Shown: in pieces, positions 17,174 through 25,807 of the stretch | Numbering within the stretch: position 1 is the stretch's first letter | Layout of the letters: every line of letters begins with the position of its first letter | Origin: Phycisphaeraceae bacterium | GTDB lineage: Bacteria > Planctomycetota > Phycisphaerae > Phycisphaerales > UBA1924 | Reading direction: 5' to 3' | Length of the DNA stretch: 64,000 nt | Assembly: GCA_020639195.1 (NCBI GenBank) | Contig: JACKHB010000003.1 | Location: forward strand, 186,001 to 250,000 | Notes under the pieces: model-generated | The model's input: only the letters and a program-made list of their open reading frames with translations | What the model was told of the DNA's origin: nothing | The model's database searches: none | Program-made: the position numbers and the translations under genes

Positions 17174-18610
17174 ATGCGGATCCTGATGCTCGGATGGGAG
17201 TTTCCACCGTTTATCGCCGGTGGTCTCGGGACCGCCTGCTATGGGCTGACCCGCGCGCTCGATCGCCTGGGCGAGCAGGTGCTCTTCGTCCTGCCTCGAT
17301 CGGTCGATGGCGAGACGTCTTCGCATGTCCGATTGCTCAGCCCCGCGGCACTCGCCACTCTGCCGAGACCAGCTCCCGCCGTGCCCTCCGGGTCGGGAGC
17401 GATCGATCAGCTGATCGAGCGGGTGGAATCGGGAATGCAGGAAGGATTCCAGAGGGCAACGTTCTTCGCGCTTCCCGCCATGTTTTCATCTCCCTATCCG
17501 GAGTTCGCGCAGATCCCCGATCGGCGGATGGCGATGGAATCGGTTCGGTCGCTCGCCGAACGAGCCCGGGCCGGCGATTCCGAGGCCATCCGCCAGCTCG
17601 ACGCGATCGACCGTCGCTCGAGTCTTGAGGCGCCAGACGAGGAGCCCATCGAGACCATCGGCTCGGCCCAGAGCGCCTACGGCTCGGACCTGGTCGGGGA
17701 TGCGCATCGATACGCGCGACTTGCCGTTGCGCTGTCCCGCCGGCTCGAGTTCGACGTCATTCACGCGCACGACTGGCTCACCTATCCAGCGGGCATCGCG
17801 GTCAAACTGATCTCGGGAAGGCCGCTGGTCGTGCATGTCCACGCCACAGAATTCGATCGTTCTGGCGAGCACGTCAACAGGTCCGTGTATGACGTTGAGC
17901 GGGCCGGCATGCACCAGGCCGACCGCGTGATATGCGTTTCCGCCCTGACCAAGTCGATCTGCACGCATCGGTACGGCGTGGCCGAGCGGAAGGTCGAGAT
18001 CGTCTACAACGGGGTCGAGGCCGATGGTGCTCAGCCGCTCTCTGGAGCGACCATCGCGTCGGGCGACAAGATCGTGCTCTTTCTCGGGCGCATCACCATG
18101 CAGAAGGGGCCCGAGTACTTCATTTCGGCCGCGAAGCGCGTGCTGGAGAAAATGGACAACGTCAAGTTTCTCGTCGCGGGCTCGGGAGACATGGCCCTTC
18201 GCATGATCGATCTCGCGGCCAGTCTCGGCATCGGCCACAAGGTGCTGTTCACCGGATTCCTGCGTGGCAAGGACGTCGAGCGAGTGTTCCGAATGGCCGA
18301 CTGCTACGTCATGCCCAGCGTTTCGGAGCCGTTCGGCATCGCGGCCCTCGAGGCCATCAGCCACGATGTGCCCGTGATCATTTCGAAGCAGTCAGGGGTT
18401 TCCGAGGTTCTCACGCACGCGCTCAAGGTGGATTTCTGGGACGTGGACGAGATGGCCAACAAGATCCTCGCGGTGCTCAGGTACCCCCCGTTGGGGCAGA
18501 CTCTCCGCACGCACGGAGAATTCGAGTTGCGAGGGTTGACGTGGGACGGCGCTGCGGAACGATGTGCCGCGATCTATCGATCGGTGATTGAACAAACGTC
18601 GATTCGTTAG
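17174..18610 (+). CDS. GT4/GT5-type glycosyltransferase (starch/glycogen synthase-like)
   Basis: 478 residues with a GT-B fold. The N-terminus MLGWEFPPFIAGGLGTACYG is the nucleotide-sugar glycine loop of GT5/GT4 enzymes. VHVHATEFDRSG follows in the acceptor domain, and the C-terminal donor domain has LFLGRITMQKGPEYFI, FLVAGSGDM and PSVSEPFGIAALEAI with the conserved E-x7-E (Glu near 381). It should transfer a sugar from a nucleotide diphosphate to a glycan. The closest subgroup resembles archaeal and planctomycete glycogen-synthase-like GT4 proteins, but the donor is not decided by sequence. It is convergent with, and overlaps by four bases, the last of three small membrane-protein genes. Confidence 0.88.
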   Translation: MRILMLGWEFPPFIAGGLGTACYGLTRALDRLGEQVLFVLPRSVDGETSSHVRLLSPAALATLPRPAPAVPSGSGAIDQLIERVESGMQEGFQRATFFALPAMFSSPYPEFAQIPDRRMAMESVRSLAERARAGDSEAIRQLDAIDRRSSLEAPDEEPIETIGSAQSAYGSDLVGDAHRYARLAVALSRRLEFDVIHAHDWLTYPAGIAVKLISGRPLVVHVHATEFDRSGEHVNRSVYDVERAGMHQADRVICVSALTKSICTHRYGVAERKVEIVYNGVEADGAQPLSGATIASGDKIVLFLGRITMQKGPEYFISAAKRVLEKMDNVKFLVAGSGDMALRMIDLAASLGIGHKVLFTGFLRGKDVERVFRMADCYVMPSVSEPFGIAALEAISHDVPVIISKQSGVSEVLTHALKVDFWDVDEMANKILAVLRYPPLGQTLRTHGEFELRGLTWDGAAERCAAIYRSVIEQTSIR

Positions 18611-18879
18611 CCGTCGCCCATCCGGGGTCCGCCTCGCGGCTCTTCCTTCGGAGCCCGGAGGTCCCCCTTGCCCGTCGTCCCCTGCTCAGAGGTATTCTGG
18701 CCCGAGGTGTTGCTCGAGCGAGTTGACGACGTCGGCTTGCCGCCGAAGAGGCCGAAGTACCAAGCCAACGTGCCACCGGCGATTGCCAGAAGCACGATGG
18801 CCACGATCAGCTTGATGCGATCCGATCCGCCACCGCCGGAGGTCGCCGCGGCATGTTGGAGGGGCTGGGCGTGCTTCAC
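18607..18879 (-). CDS. Small single-span membrane protein, AWYFGLFGG family, copy 3
   Basis: 90 residues from a GTG with AGGA seven bases upstream. An N-terminal QPLQHAAATSGGGGSD segment is followed by one membrane helix (about residues 22-40) ending in AWYFGLFGG, then a polar, Ser/Thr/Gly-rich tail of about 45 residues. It is the third of three tandem paralogues and the most diverged in the tail. The first ~20 residues are probably cytoplasmic and Gly-rich. I know no named family with this signature. Its 3' end overlaps the stop of the opposing glycosyltransferase gene by four bases. Confidence 0.8.
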   Translation of the reverse strand: MKHAQPLQHAAATSGGGGSDRIKLIVAIVLLAIAGGTLAWYFGLFGGKPTSSTRSSNTSGQNTSEQGTTGKGDLRAPKEEPRGGPRMGDG

Positions 18880-18947
18880 TGGTCATTCCTCGCGAGAGCG
18901 ACTTGGGCTGTGGATGCGGGAGCCACTTGCCACGCAGGCCGAACGGC

Positions 18948-19217
18948 TCAACCCTCTTCGATCTTGACGCCCTTTCGCTCCTGTTCCTTGCGTATTCGTT
19001 CGTTTTCTTGCCTCTGAGAGTCGAACTGCTCCTCCATCTCTTTGGCTGCGGCGCTGTCGAGCTCGCGCCCGGGCTTCGAGCCGCCGAACAGCCCAAAGTA
19101 CCAGGCGAACACGCTCCCCGCGACGAGCAGTAGAACAGCTGCCACCGCGAGTTTCGCTTTGTCTGGGCCGCCCCCGGACGAGGCCGCGGCGTGGAAGAGC
19201 GGTTGTGAGTGTCTCAT
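18948..19217 (-). CDS. Small single-span membrane protein, AWYFGLFGG family, copy 2
   Basis: 89 residues: QPLFHAAASSGGGPDKAKL, a membrane helix (about 20-39) and AWYFGLFGG, then a strongly charged, helical tail (EEQFDSQRQENERIRKEQER) that is likely a short coiled coil. The start ATG follows a GGGGG tract rather than a canonical Shine-Dalgarno. It lies 38 bases after copy 1 and 68 bases before copy 3 on the same strand. The near-identity of the membrane-exit motif in all three copies, against diverged tails, suggests the motif is the functional constraint and the tails are specialised. Confidence 0.85.
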   Translation of the reverse strand: MRHSQPLFHAAASSGGGPDKAKLAVAAVLLLVAGSVFAWYFGLFGGSKPGRELDSAAAKEMEEQFDSQRQENERIRKEQERKGVKIEEG

Positions 19218-19255
19218 TGGCGGTGCCCCCTATGGACGCGATCACGGCCCGTGGG

Positions 19256-19531
19256 CTACGCACCACCCTGAACTTCCTTGCCGCTCTTGAGCTTCTCCAA
19301 ACGATCTGCGTCCTGCTTCTTACCCTCGGCGTCTTGGGCGGCTTTCTCTTGAGCGGAAATCACGGGCCCCTTGGGCTTCGACTTGCCGCCGAACAGCCCA
19401 AAATACCAGGCGAACATCCCCGCGGCGATCACGAACGCCACGACCGCGACGATGAGCTTGGTCTTGTCGGCGGAACCGCCACCGCCCCCGAATCCCAAGT
19501 CACGAAGAGGCTGCGCTTTTCTAGTGGTCAT
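19256..19531 (-). CDS. Small single-span membrane protein, AWYFGLFGG family, copy 1
   Basis: 91 residues with AGGAG six bases before the ATG. QPLRDLGFGGGGGSADKTKL precedes the membrane helix (about 24-42), which ends AWYFGLFGG; a Lys/Gln-rich charged tail follows. It is the first of the tandem trio and lies 74 bases downstream of the ABC-2 permease on the same strand, so the permease and the three small genes may form one transcript. Single-span proteins this small often act as subunits or regulators of membrane complexes; here that is inference only. Confidence 0.85.
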   Translation of the reverse strand: MTTRKAQPLRDLGFGGGGGSADKTKLIVAVVAFVIAAGMFAWYFGLFGGKSKPKGPVISAQEKAAQDAEGKKQDADRLEKLKSGKEVQGGA

Positions 19532-19605
19532 ACTGACTCCTGAACCAGGCGCGGGCCGAGACCGCGCTCACACAATTCTAACCCGCGCGCGGGCCCGGTT
19601 CTTCC

Positions 19606-20961
19606 CTATCCCATGTCACGGGTCTGGAACAGGGCCACGCCCAGCGAGAGAAAGGCCGTGATCTGTGCCAAGGAATAGGCCGCGATCAGCCCAAGATGCC
19701 CCGCGGGGACGGCGCGATTCTGGCTCACGGCATCCATCAACCAGAACAATTGGAGGTTTGGGATGGCCCCCCACGCCGCGCGTGCGACCACGTGTGTCCT
19801 CGTGGGCTGAAGAAAGATCGCGTCGTCGGGCCGTGGTGGTCGCGAGATGGCGAGCGGGCGCGAACCGATGTGCCGAATCGTCAGCGAATCGCCCGTGATC
19901 GACTCGACAATGATCGCCGGCAGCGCGTTCATGCCGAGTGTGTCCGTCGAGTTGGAGAGGTCCCCCGAGAAGGGCTCGAAGGCGGGGACGGCGAGCCTCG
20001 ATCCATTGGGATTTGGCCCGTAGTAGAACGAAGCGCCGGCCTCGATCGGCATTGTGGGCGGGCCGTCGAGGGTAATGTCGTATCGTTGACCCGGCTTGGC
20101 GAACGACTCGTCGGACGGGTCTTCAGAGATTGCGGTTCGCACGAACGCCACGAGCCGGTTTTCGAACGCGAATCGGCCCACGAGGTAGTTCGACAGCAGC
20201 CCGATCAGGAAAACACCGGCACACGCGACGATGGTCATCACCTGGCCGAGGCGGGTGCTGACGGCCGTGGCAACCGAACTCAGGACCAGTATGGCCATCC
20301 CCAATGCGACGCACGCCACCATGATCTGCGGCTTGAAATCGTGGCCGAGTTCTTGCCACTTCCACTCCTTGCCAATGCCCAGTGTCCCGAGATAGGCCGC
20401 AGCGAAGGCCGGAAGCATGGCCAGCGTGACAACCTGCGGAAACGACCAGCCGTAGAAGAAGTTCCCCCAAGCCCCCAGCCCGACCGAGACCAGCAGTGCG
20501 AGAGTCGAGAACAGGATCACTGGGCCATCAAGGTCGTCCGCGGCGGTGCTCATGACCCCATGACGGAGTCCTAGCAGCAGGAAGATCAGCATCGTGAGGG
20601 TGGCGAGTGAGATCGCCCCGGCGACACCCAGATATTTCCCTAGAATCACAGTGGCGCGAGCCACGGGCTTGCTGACGACCATCAGCGCGGTCTTGTTCTC
20701 GATCTCGCGACTCACGACGGCGGTGGCGATGAATGCCGCCAGCAGCATGCCGCATCCGAAGATCGTCGCTAAACCGATATCCAGCAACAACTTATTGTCG
20801 CCGGAGACCTCGCCGGAGCTCGACAGACCCATGGCGAAGCCCGTCGCCCAGGTATTGAGAATCTGCAGGACGCCGCTGAGCAGGATGAGGAAGAACGTGA
20901 TGGGCTGGCGCAGCGATTCGAGCAGCGACGTCCGTGCGATGGTCAGGACCTGCAGCAGCAT
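19606..20961 (-). CDS. ABC-2 type transporter permease
   Basis: 451 residues with about six to seven membrane segments. The pattern SREIENKTALMVVSKPVARA (about residues 86-105), followed by a second helix pair, is the hallmark of ABC-2/NosY-like permeases, where a cytoplasmic loop after helix two contacts the ATPase. A large soluble insertion (about 260-400) precedes the last helix, and the protein ends LFQTRDMG. No ATPase gene accompanies it on this strand. The only ATPase nearby is in the divergent operon (25807-27054), beside a second permease of the same kind with the matching loop RNKTIWQTMTKPVAPWQYVL. One ATPase could serve both. Confidence 0.85.
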   Translation of the reverse strand: MLLQVLTIARTSLLESLRQPITFFLILLSGVLQILNTWATGFAMGLSSSGEVSGDNKLLLDIGLATIFGCGMLLAAFIATAVVSREIENKTALMVVSKPVARATVILGKYLGVAGAISLATLTMLIFLLLGLRHGVMSTAADDLDGPVILFSTLALLVSVGLGAWGNFFYGWSFPQVVTLAMLPAFAAAYLGTLGIGKEWKWQELGHDFKPQIMVACVALGMAILVLSSVATAVSTRLGQVMTIVACAGVFLIGLLSNYLVGRFAFENRLVAFVRTAISEDPSDESFAKPGQRYDITLDGPPTMPIEAGASFYYGPNPNGSRLAVPAFEPFSGDLSNSTDTLGMNALPAIIVESITGDSLTIRHIGSRPLAISRPPRPDDAIFLQPTRTHVVARAAWGAIPNLQLFWLMDAVSQNRAVPAGHLGLIAAYSLAQITAFLSLGVALFQTRDMG

Positions 20962-21240
20962 CGCGACTCCGCTCGGGCGGGGCTCGGACCCTCACCGAGC
21001 ACCGACGGAACCAATTCCTACGAATGGAGCCGAACATAGGTTCGGCGACAACGTACATCAACGGCCCGACGCGTCGGGTTGGGCCCCGGGTCGAGTCGTC
21101 GCCAGGGTCGAACTCCAACCCGCGACTGGCTGGAAAGCGGGCCGAGGGAGGGCCACAATACGCCCCTCCCGTTCGGGGCCTGATGGACACGCCCGTGTGA
21201 GGATCTGACCCGACGCGCCCTGTGTGGAGAACCTCGCGGC
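20962..21240. promoter_or_regulatory. Divergent intergenic region between the two arms of the SPFH/ABC locus
   Basis: A 279-bp gap separates the leftward permease from the rightward SPFH operon, so it must contain the promoters of both arms. A small hairpin (GCCCC at 21162, GGGGC at 21175) is present. I see no convincing -35/-10 pair and no clear operator palindrome. Confidence 0.4.
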
Positions 21241-23322
21241 ATGAGAGCCGACCACGTCACGTATCGCCGGGCAGCGAGCGTCAGTCTGATTGGACTTGCG
21301 GTCCAGTTGCTCCTGACGCTCCTGCTGTTCGTCAACGCGTACATGGCGGGCGACCACGCCGGGTTCACCGCGACGCTGTACGTGCTCCTCGGCGTGCCCG
21401 TCTGGCTGGGGCTCGCGCTCGTCTTTGATCAGCACCGGCGCGAGAGGATCGAAGCGTTCGAAGCGGAGGCGTTCGCTCAGACTGACGCGGCGACATCCAG
21501 CGTCTTTGAAGAGAGTGCCGGTGAGCTGCGGGTGGCGGCGAAGCGCCTGCAGACCATGCACAAGGTGTTCGTTCCCTCCTTGAGCTTGACGACTGGAGCC
21601 CTGCTGATCGGCCTGGGCGTCTGGCGATTCCTTTCGGGTCGCGAGTACTCCGGCAATCCCGAATTCCACGGCCCGGAAGGGGGCGCGACGCTCGGGCTGG
21701 GCGTGACGTTCCTGGTGGCTGTCATCGGGTTTATTGTCGCTCGGTTTGTCTCGGGGATGGCAAAGCAGTCCGTCTGGGCGAACCTGAGTGCGGGGTCCAC
21801 GCAAGCCATCGGGGCCTCTGTCTTCGCGCTCCTGCTGGCGGCCGGCGCGTTCGTCAAGATCGCCGGGTCGGACTTCTTCATTCGGTCGTTGCCGCTGATA
21901 CTGCCGGTGCTGATGATCGTGCTCGGCGCGGAAGTGTTCCTGAATTTCCTGCTTGATCTGTACAGGCCGAGGCGGTCGGGCGAGTTCCCTCGTCCCGCGG
22001 CGGACTCGCGGGTCCTCGGACTCCTGGCCGCACCCGATCGGATCGCGCAATCCATCGGTGAGGCCATCAACTACCAGTTGGGCACGGACGTCACCGGGAA
22101 CTGGTTCTACAGGCTCCTGAGCCGCCGGCTCTCTCTGCTGGTGCTCATCGGACTCGCGACCGGATGGCTGACGACTTGCTTCGCCGTTGTTGCACCCCAT
22201 CAGCGCGCCATTAAGCTTCGATTTGGTGAGCTCCAAGCCGCCGACTTGGGGCCCGGGCTGCATATGAAGCTCCCGTGGCCCATCGACCGCCTGGTTGTCC
22301 CGGAATTCCAGGAGACCGATGAGCGCGGCAAGGTTGTTCGTGTCGTCAGGACCGCCACCGGCGCCAGGACCCTTCATCTGGGATCGGCGCCTCCCACCGC
22401 GAAGAACGAGCCAATCCTGTGGACCAACGAGCACGCCCAGGAAGAGGGCTTGCAGATCGTTCTTGCGGGATCGGGCGACTCCACCGGCCAGGATCTGGCG
22501 CTCGTCGCCGCCGAGATACCCGTCCACTATGTGATCGAGAACGTCGAGATCTACGAGCAACTCGGAGCCCCCACTCAGCGCGACGCGCTCCTTCGTGCGA
22601 TCGGCCAGCGGGCTATCACTCGTCGCTTCGCGACGCTGACGATGGATCGAGTGCTCGGAACCGATCGCCAGAAGCTGGCCGATGAACTCCGCTCAGCGCT
22701 CGAGGCCGCATTTGCGGGGCTCAATCCCGACGCCAACGGCGCCCCTCGGGGCGCTGGGATCCGCATCATCTTCGTGGGAATGCAGGGGGCACATCCCCCC
22801 AAGGACGCCGCGGCGTCGTTTGAAAACGTCGTCCAGGCCATCCAGAACAAGGAATCTGCACTCGAGAGCGCTCGCAAGTCAGAAATCCAGACACTCACCG
22901 ACGCCGTGGGCGATGTGGACCGGGCGAGGGCGATCTTCGCCGAGATCCAGGAATACCAGCGCCTGACGCGAGAGGGCACCGAAGAGAGCCAGGCACTGCA
23001 GAGCACCAAGATCGAGCGCATGCTCGCCGAAGCCGGCGGGCGGGCCTCCAAGCTGCTGGCCGACGCCGCCCGCGAGCGATGGGAGCGTCACATGGCCGCG
23101 AGGGGCCGCGCTGCGCGCTATGGCGGGCAAGTGATGGCCGATTCCGCCAGCCCCAACGTGTATCGCGCGATCCTCTACTTTGACATGCTCAAGAGCGTCA
23201 TGCAGAACAGCCGCCTGTACGTGTTCAGCGACGACGTTCCGTTCCGCGCCGACTTTGACCTGACCGATCAGACGACGGCGGGCCAGAACGTATTCCAGAG
23301 CGGCGATGCCGGAACGCCCTGA
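21241..23322 (+). CDS. Polytopic SPFH (band 7, HflK-like) protein with N-terminal membrane domain
   Basis: 693 residues. The first ~300 contain about six membrane helices (near 13-33, 43-63, 113-132, 148-170, 190-207 and 218-240) with a charged loop between them, which is unusual for SPFH proteins. A further helix (about 297-317) leads directly into the SPFH domain, VAPHQRAIKLRFGEL, PGLHMKLPWPID, and VHYVIENVEIYEQL. A long coiled coil then follows (about 560-640, ESALESARKSEIQTL). HflK-type proteins form oligomeric membrane rings that organise lipids and proteases such as FtsH. It is the first gene of a five- or six-gene operon; GGAG lies about eleven bases upstream of the ATG. Confidence 0.85.
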   Translation: MRADHVTYRRAASVSLIGLAVQLLLTLLLFVNAYMAGDHAGFTATLYVLLGVPVWLGLALVFDQHRRERIEAFEAEAFAQTDAATSSVFEESAGELRVAAKRLQTMHKVFVPSLSLTTGALLIGLGVWRFLSGREYSGNPEFHGPEGGATLGLGVTFLVAVIGFIVARFVSGMAKQSVWANLSAGSTQAIGASVFALLLAAGAFVKIAGSDFFIRSLPLILPVLMIVLGAEVFLNFLLDLYRPRRSGEFPRPAADSRVLGLLAAPDRIAQSIGEAINYQLGTDVTGNWFYRLLSRRLSLLVLIGLATGWLTTCFAVVAPHQRAIKLRFGELQAADLGPGLHMKLPWPIDRLVVPEFQETDERGKVVRVVRTATGARTLHLGSAPPTAKNEPILWTNEHAQEEGLQIVLAGSGDSTGQDLALVAAEIPVHYVIENVEIYEQLGAPTQRDALLRAIGQRAITRRFATLTMDRVLGTDRQKLADELRSALEAAFAGLNPDANGAPRGAGIRIIFVGMQGAHPPKDAAASFENVVQAIQNKESALESARKSEIQTLTDAVGDVDRARAIFAEIQEYQRLTREGTEESQALQSTKIERMLAEAGGRASKLLADAARERWERHMAARGRAARYGGQVMADSASPNVYRAILYFDMLKSVMQNSRLYVFSDDVPFRADFDLTDQTTAGQNVFQSGDAGTP

Positions 23323-23371
23323 CCGAGTGGATCAGACCGGGCCGCCGTCGCGGCCGAAACTGGGAAGGAAC

Positions 23372-24385
23372 ATGAGAACCAACGCGCTCCGCTGGATCAT
23401 CGTCGCCATCGTCGTCTTCGCCTTGGGATCGTTCATGGTGGCGTACACCGTGAACTTCACCGAAGCCGCGGTGGTGACGACCTTCGGCAAGGCCAGCGAA
23501 GGGGGCAAGCCCGTCGGGGCGGGCCTGCACTTCCGCCTGCCATACCCGTTGCAGTCGGTGACGAAGTACGACACCCGAATCCGAATCGTCGAGACGCGCT
23601 TGGAGACGCAGCAGACCAAGGATGACAAGCAGGTCATTGTCGAGGCATTCTGCCTGTGGCGGGTCCACGATCCCCTCAAGTTCTTCCGAACCTTTTCCAA
23701 CGCCGGGGTCCGTGCGGACGATCACTACCGCGCGGCCGAGAACAAGCTGCGCGACCTGCTCCGTTCCGCCATGGCGCTGACCGGCCAGTTCGCATTGACC
23801 GACCTGTTCCCGCCCAACGGTGGCGAGTCCATGCTGGGTGAACTCGAACTCACGATGCGATCGAGTCTGCGAACCGCCTCGGCCGACGATCAGCGACAGA
23901 GCCTCGATGACTACGGCATCGAGGTGGCCGAGGTCGGGATCAGCCGCGTGCTCTTGCCCACAAGCACGTCGCAATCGGTCATCACCCGCATGAAGGAGAA
24001 TCGGAACAAGCTGGTGGCGAGCATCCAGGCCGCAGCCCAGGCCGAGGCTGACAGAATCCGCGATCAGGCCAGCAGCACGGCCAAGACGATCCTCTCATTC
24101 GCCGAGCGGCGCGCCCAGGAGATTCGCGCCCGCGGCGATATCGAGGCGGCAGGGTACCTCGCGCAGATCAACGAGCGTCCCGATCTGGCCGTGTTCCTCA
24201 AGAACCTGGATCTCTGGCGCGATGCCCTGACGAAGCGAGCGACTCTGGTGCTCTCCACGAGCTTCCCGGGCTTGGGAGTGCTTCAGCCCGACGTGCTCAG
24301 CCGCCATCCCGCCGGGGAGATCCCAGGCTCAAACCTCGCCCAGATCTCAAGCGGCGAACTCCCGCCACCCGAGTCGGGGAACTGA
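23372..24385 (+). CDS. SPFH (HflC-like) membrane protein
   Basis: 337 residues with one N-terminal membrane helix (RWIIVAIVVFALGSFMVAYT) and an SPFH domain beginning VNFTEAAVVTTFGKAS, then GAGLHFRLPYPLQSV and DDKQVIVEAFCLWRVHDPLK, all close to HflC. The coiled-coil region (RIRDQASSTAKTILSFAERR) follows, with the HflC-like YLAQINERPDLAVFLKNLD. An ATG at 23306 would overlap the previous gene by 17 bases, but 23372 has GGAAGGA just upstream and puts the helix at the N-terminus, so I prefer it. HflC pairs with HflK in a cage around FtsH; here it sits between two HflK-like proteins. Confidence 0.87.
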   Translation: MRTNALRWIIVAIVVFALGSFMVAYTVNFTEAAVVTTFGKASEGGKPVGAGLHFRLPYPLQSVTKYDTRIRIVETRLETQQTKDDKQVIVEAFCLWRVHDPLKFFRTFSNAGVRADDHYRAAENKLRDLLRSAMALTGQFALTDLFPPNGGESMLGELELTMRSSLRTASADDQRQSLDDYGIEVAEVGISRVLLPTSTSQSVITRMKENRNKLVASIQAAAQAEADRIRDQASSTAKTILSFAERRAQEIRARGDIEAAGYLAQINERPDLAVFLKNLDLWRDALTKRATLVLSTSFPGLGVLQPDVLSRHPAGEIPGSNLAQISSGELPPPESGN

Positions 24386-24388
24386 TCC

Positions 24389-25807
24389 ATGGCTGAGCAC
24401 GATCCCCTTCCGGTCGAGTCAAACGAGCCGACCCCCTCGGCGAGATCCGCATCCGTCGTGTTCCGCCGCGATGACGCCGGTCAGGGTGGATCTCTCATGG
24501 ACCCAGCCCATCAATCGCTGGCCGATGCGCTGCGGATCACGCTCCGGTTGGTCCAGTTCGGCACGCTGATTCTCGCCGTGCTGTTCGTGTTCAGCGGCGC
24601 CAAGACCGTTCGCGAGGGCGAGCGTGGTATCCGTCTGCGCTTTGGCAAGGTCACGCAGAGCGACCTCCCGCCGGGGATTCATCTCTCTTGGCCCTACCCA
24701 ATCGGAGATCTGGTCAAGATCGAGACGGGGTCGCGTCAGGTCGTGGAAGAGACCGCGTTCTGGCCGTACCTCACCGAGAGTGAAAAGAAGCAGTCGATCC
24801 AGACCGTGTACGGGCGCGAAGAGCTCGACCCGGCCCGCGACGGATCCCTGATCACCGCGGACGGCAACCTCGCACACGCCAAGTGGAGGATTGACTACCG
24901 TCGAGATCCGCTCGCGGCCAACCTCTTCGCTCAGAACATGCACCCGGAGTTTGAAGAACGGATCATCCGGGCCGCGGCGAGGCGGGGTGCCGTGCAGGCC
25001 GTCGCCGGCGTCACGGTCGATCAGTTGCTCAAGGAGGGCGCCAGCGGTCCGGGCTCACTCGCGGACCGGGCCCGCCAGATCGCTCAAGACACGCTGGACA
25101 AGGCCCAATCGGGGCTCACGATCGATGCCATGGTTCTGATCGACAAAATCCCGCCGCTGCGGGTCCGTGAGGACTTCGTGAGAGTGCAGTCCGCCGAGGC
25201 CGACGCCCAGGCGAGCCTCGACCAGGCGCGCCAGGCCGCCTCGACGACCCTCAACGCCGCGGCCGGAGGCGTCCACGCCGATATGGCCGCACTGATCGAG
25301 CAATACGAAGAGGCGACCGACGCGCTGAGCGCAGCCCGGGTCGACGGGGATGCCTCGCGCATCAGCGAGTGGGAACACCGCGAGACCGACTTGCTCTCCG
25401 AGATCGATGCTCTGTCGGAGAGTCCCAAGGCGGGCGGAGCGGTCGCGTCGAAGATCCTCGCCGCGACGGCGTTCGTTTCAGAAGAAGCCCAGCGCCGCCG
25501 CGCGGACCTCGCGCGCTACCGGGCGCTCCTTGCCCAGTACCAGAGCAATCCCGTGGTGACGATTCCAATGGTGCTCGCCGACGGCATCTCGCCCTTCCTC
25601 ACGCGGGACAACGTCGAGGTATTTCTCGCGCCTCCGGGGCTTTCATACGTCACGGCCAGATTCAACCGCGACATCGAGGCGATCCGCAGCGCCGAGGCGG
25701 CACGCAAGCTCCGCGAAGCGCAGGAGGCCACCCGCCGCCGCCAGCAGGAGCAGCAGGAGGCCGAATTCAAGACCCAGACGGACATCCTCACCGGAGAAGA
25801 GGGCTAA
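24389..25807 (+). CDS. Second HflK-like SPFH membrane protein
   Basis: 472 residues. About 50 polar residues precede a single membrane helix (LRLVQFGTLILAVLFVFSGA), then an SPFH domain (REGERGIRLRFGKVTQSDLP, PGIHLSWPYPIGDL). A long helical coiled-coil part (about 265-350, AEADAQASLDQARQAASTTL) and a Gln/Glu/Arg-rich C-terminal helix (about 440-465) follow. Three SPFH genes in a row is uncommon; normal hflK-hflC operons have two. It starts three bases after the HflC-like gene, and its stop codon overlaps the ATPase start by one base (TAATG), indicating tight translational coupling to the ABC transporter. Confidence 0.86.
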   Translation: MAEHDPLPVESNEPTPSARSASVVFRRDDAGQGGSLMDPAHQSLADALRITLRLVQFGTLILAVLFVFSGAKTVREGERGIRLRFGKVTQSDLPPGIHLSWPYPIGDLVKIETGSRQVVEETAFWPYLTESEKKQSIQTVYGREELDPARDGSLITADGNLAHAKWRIDYRRDPLAANLFAQNMHPEFEERIIRAAARRGAVQAVAGVTVDQLLKEGASGPGSLADRARQIAQDTLDKAQSGLTIDAMVLIDKIPPLRVREDFVRVQSAEADAQASLDQARQAASTTLNAAAGGVHADMAALIEQYEEATDALSAARVDGDASRISEWEHRETDLLSEIDALSESPKAGGAVASKILAATAFVSEEAQRRRADLARYRALLAQYQSNPVVTIPMVLADGISPFLTRDNVEVFLAPPGLSYVTARFNRDIEAIRSAEAARKLREAQEATRRRQQEQQEAEFKTQTDILTGEEG

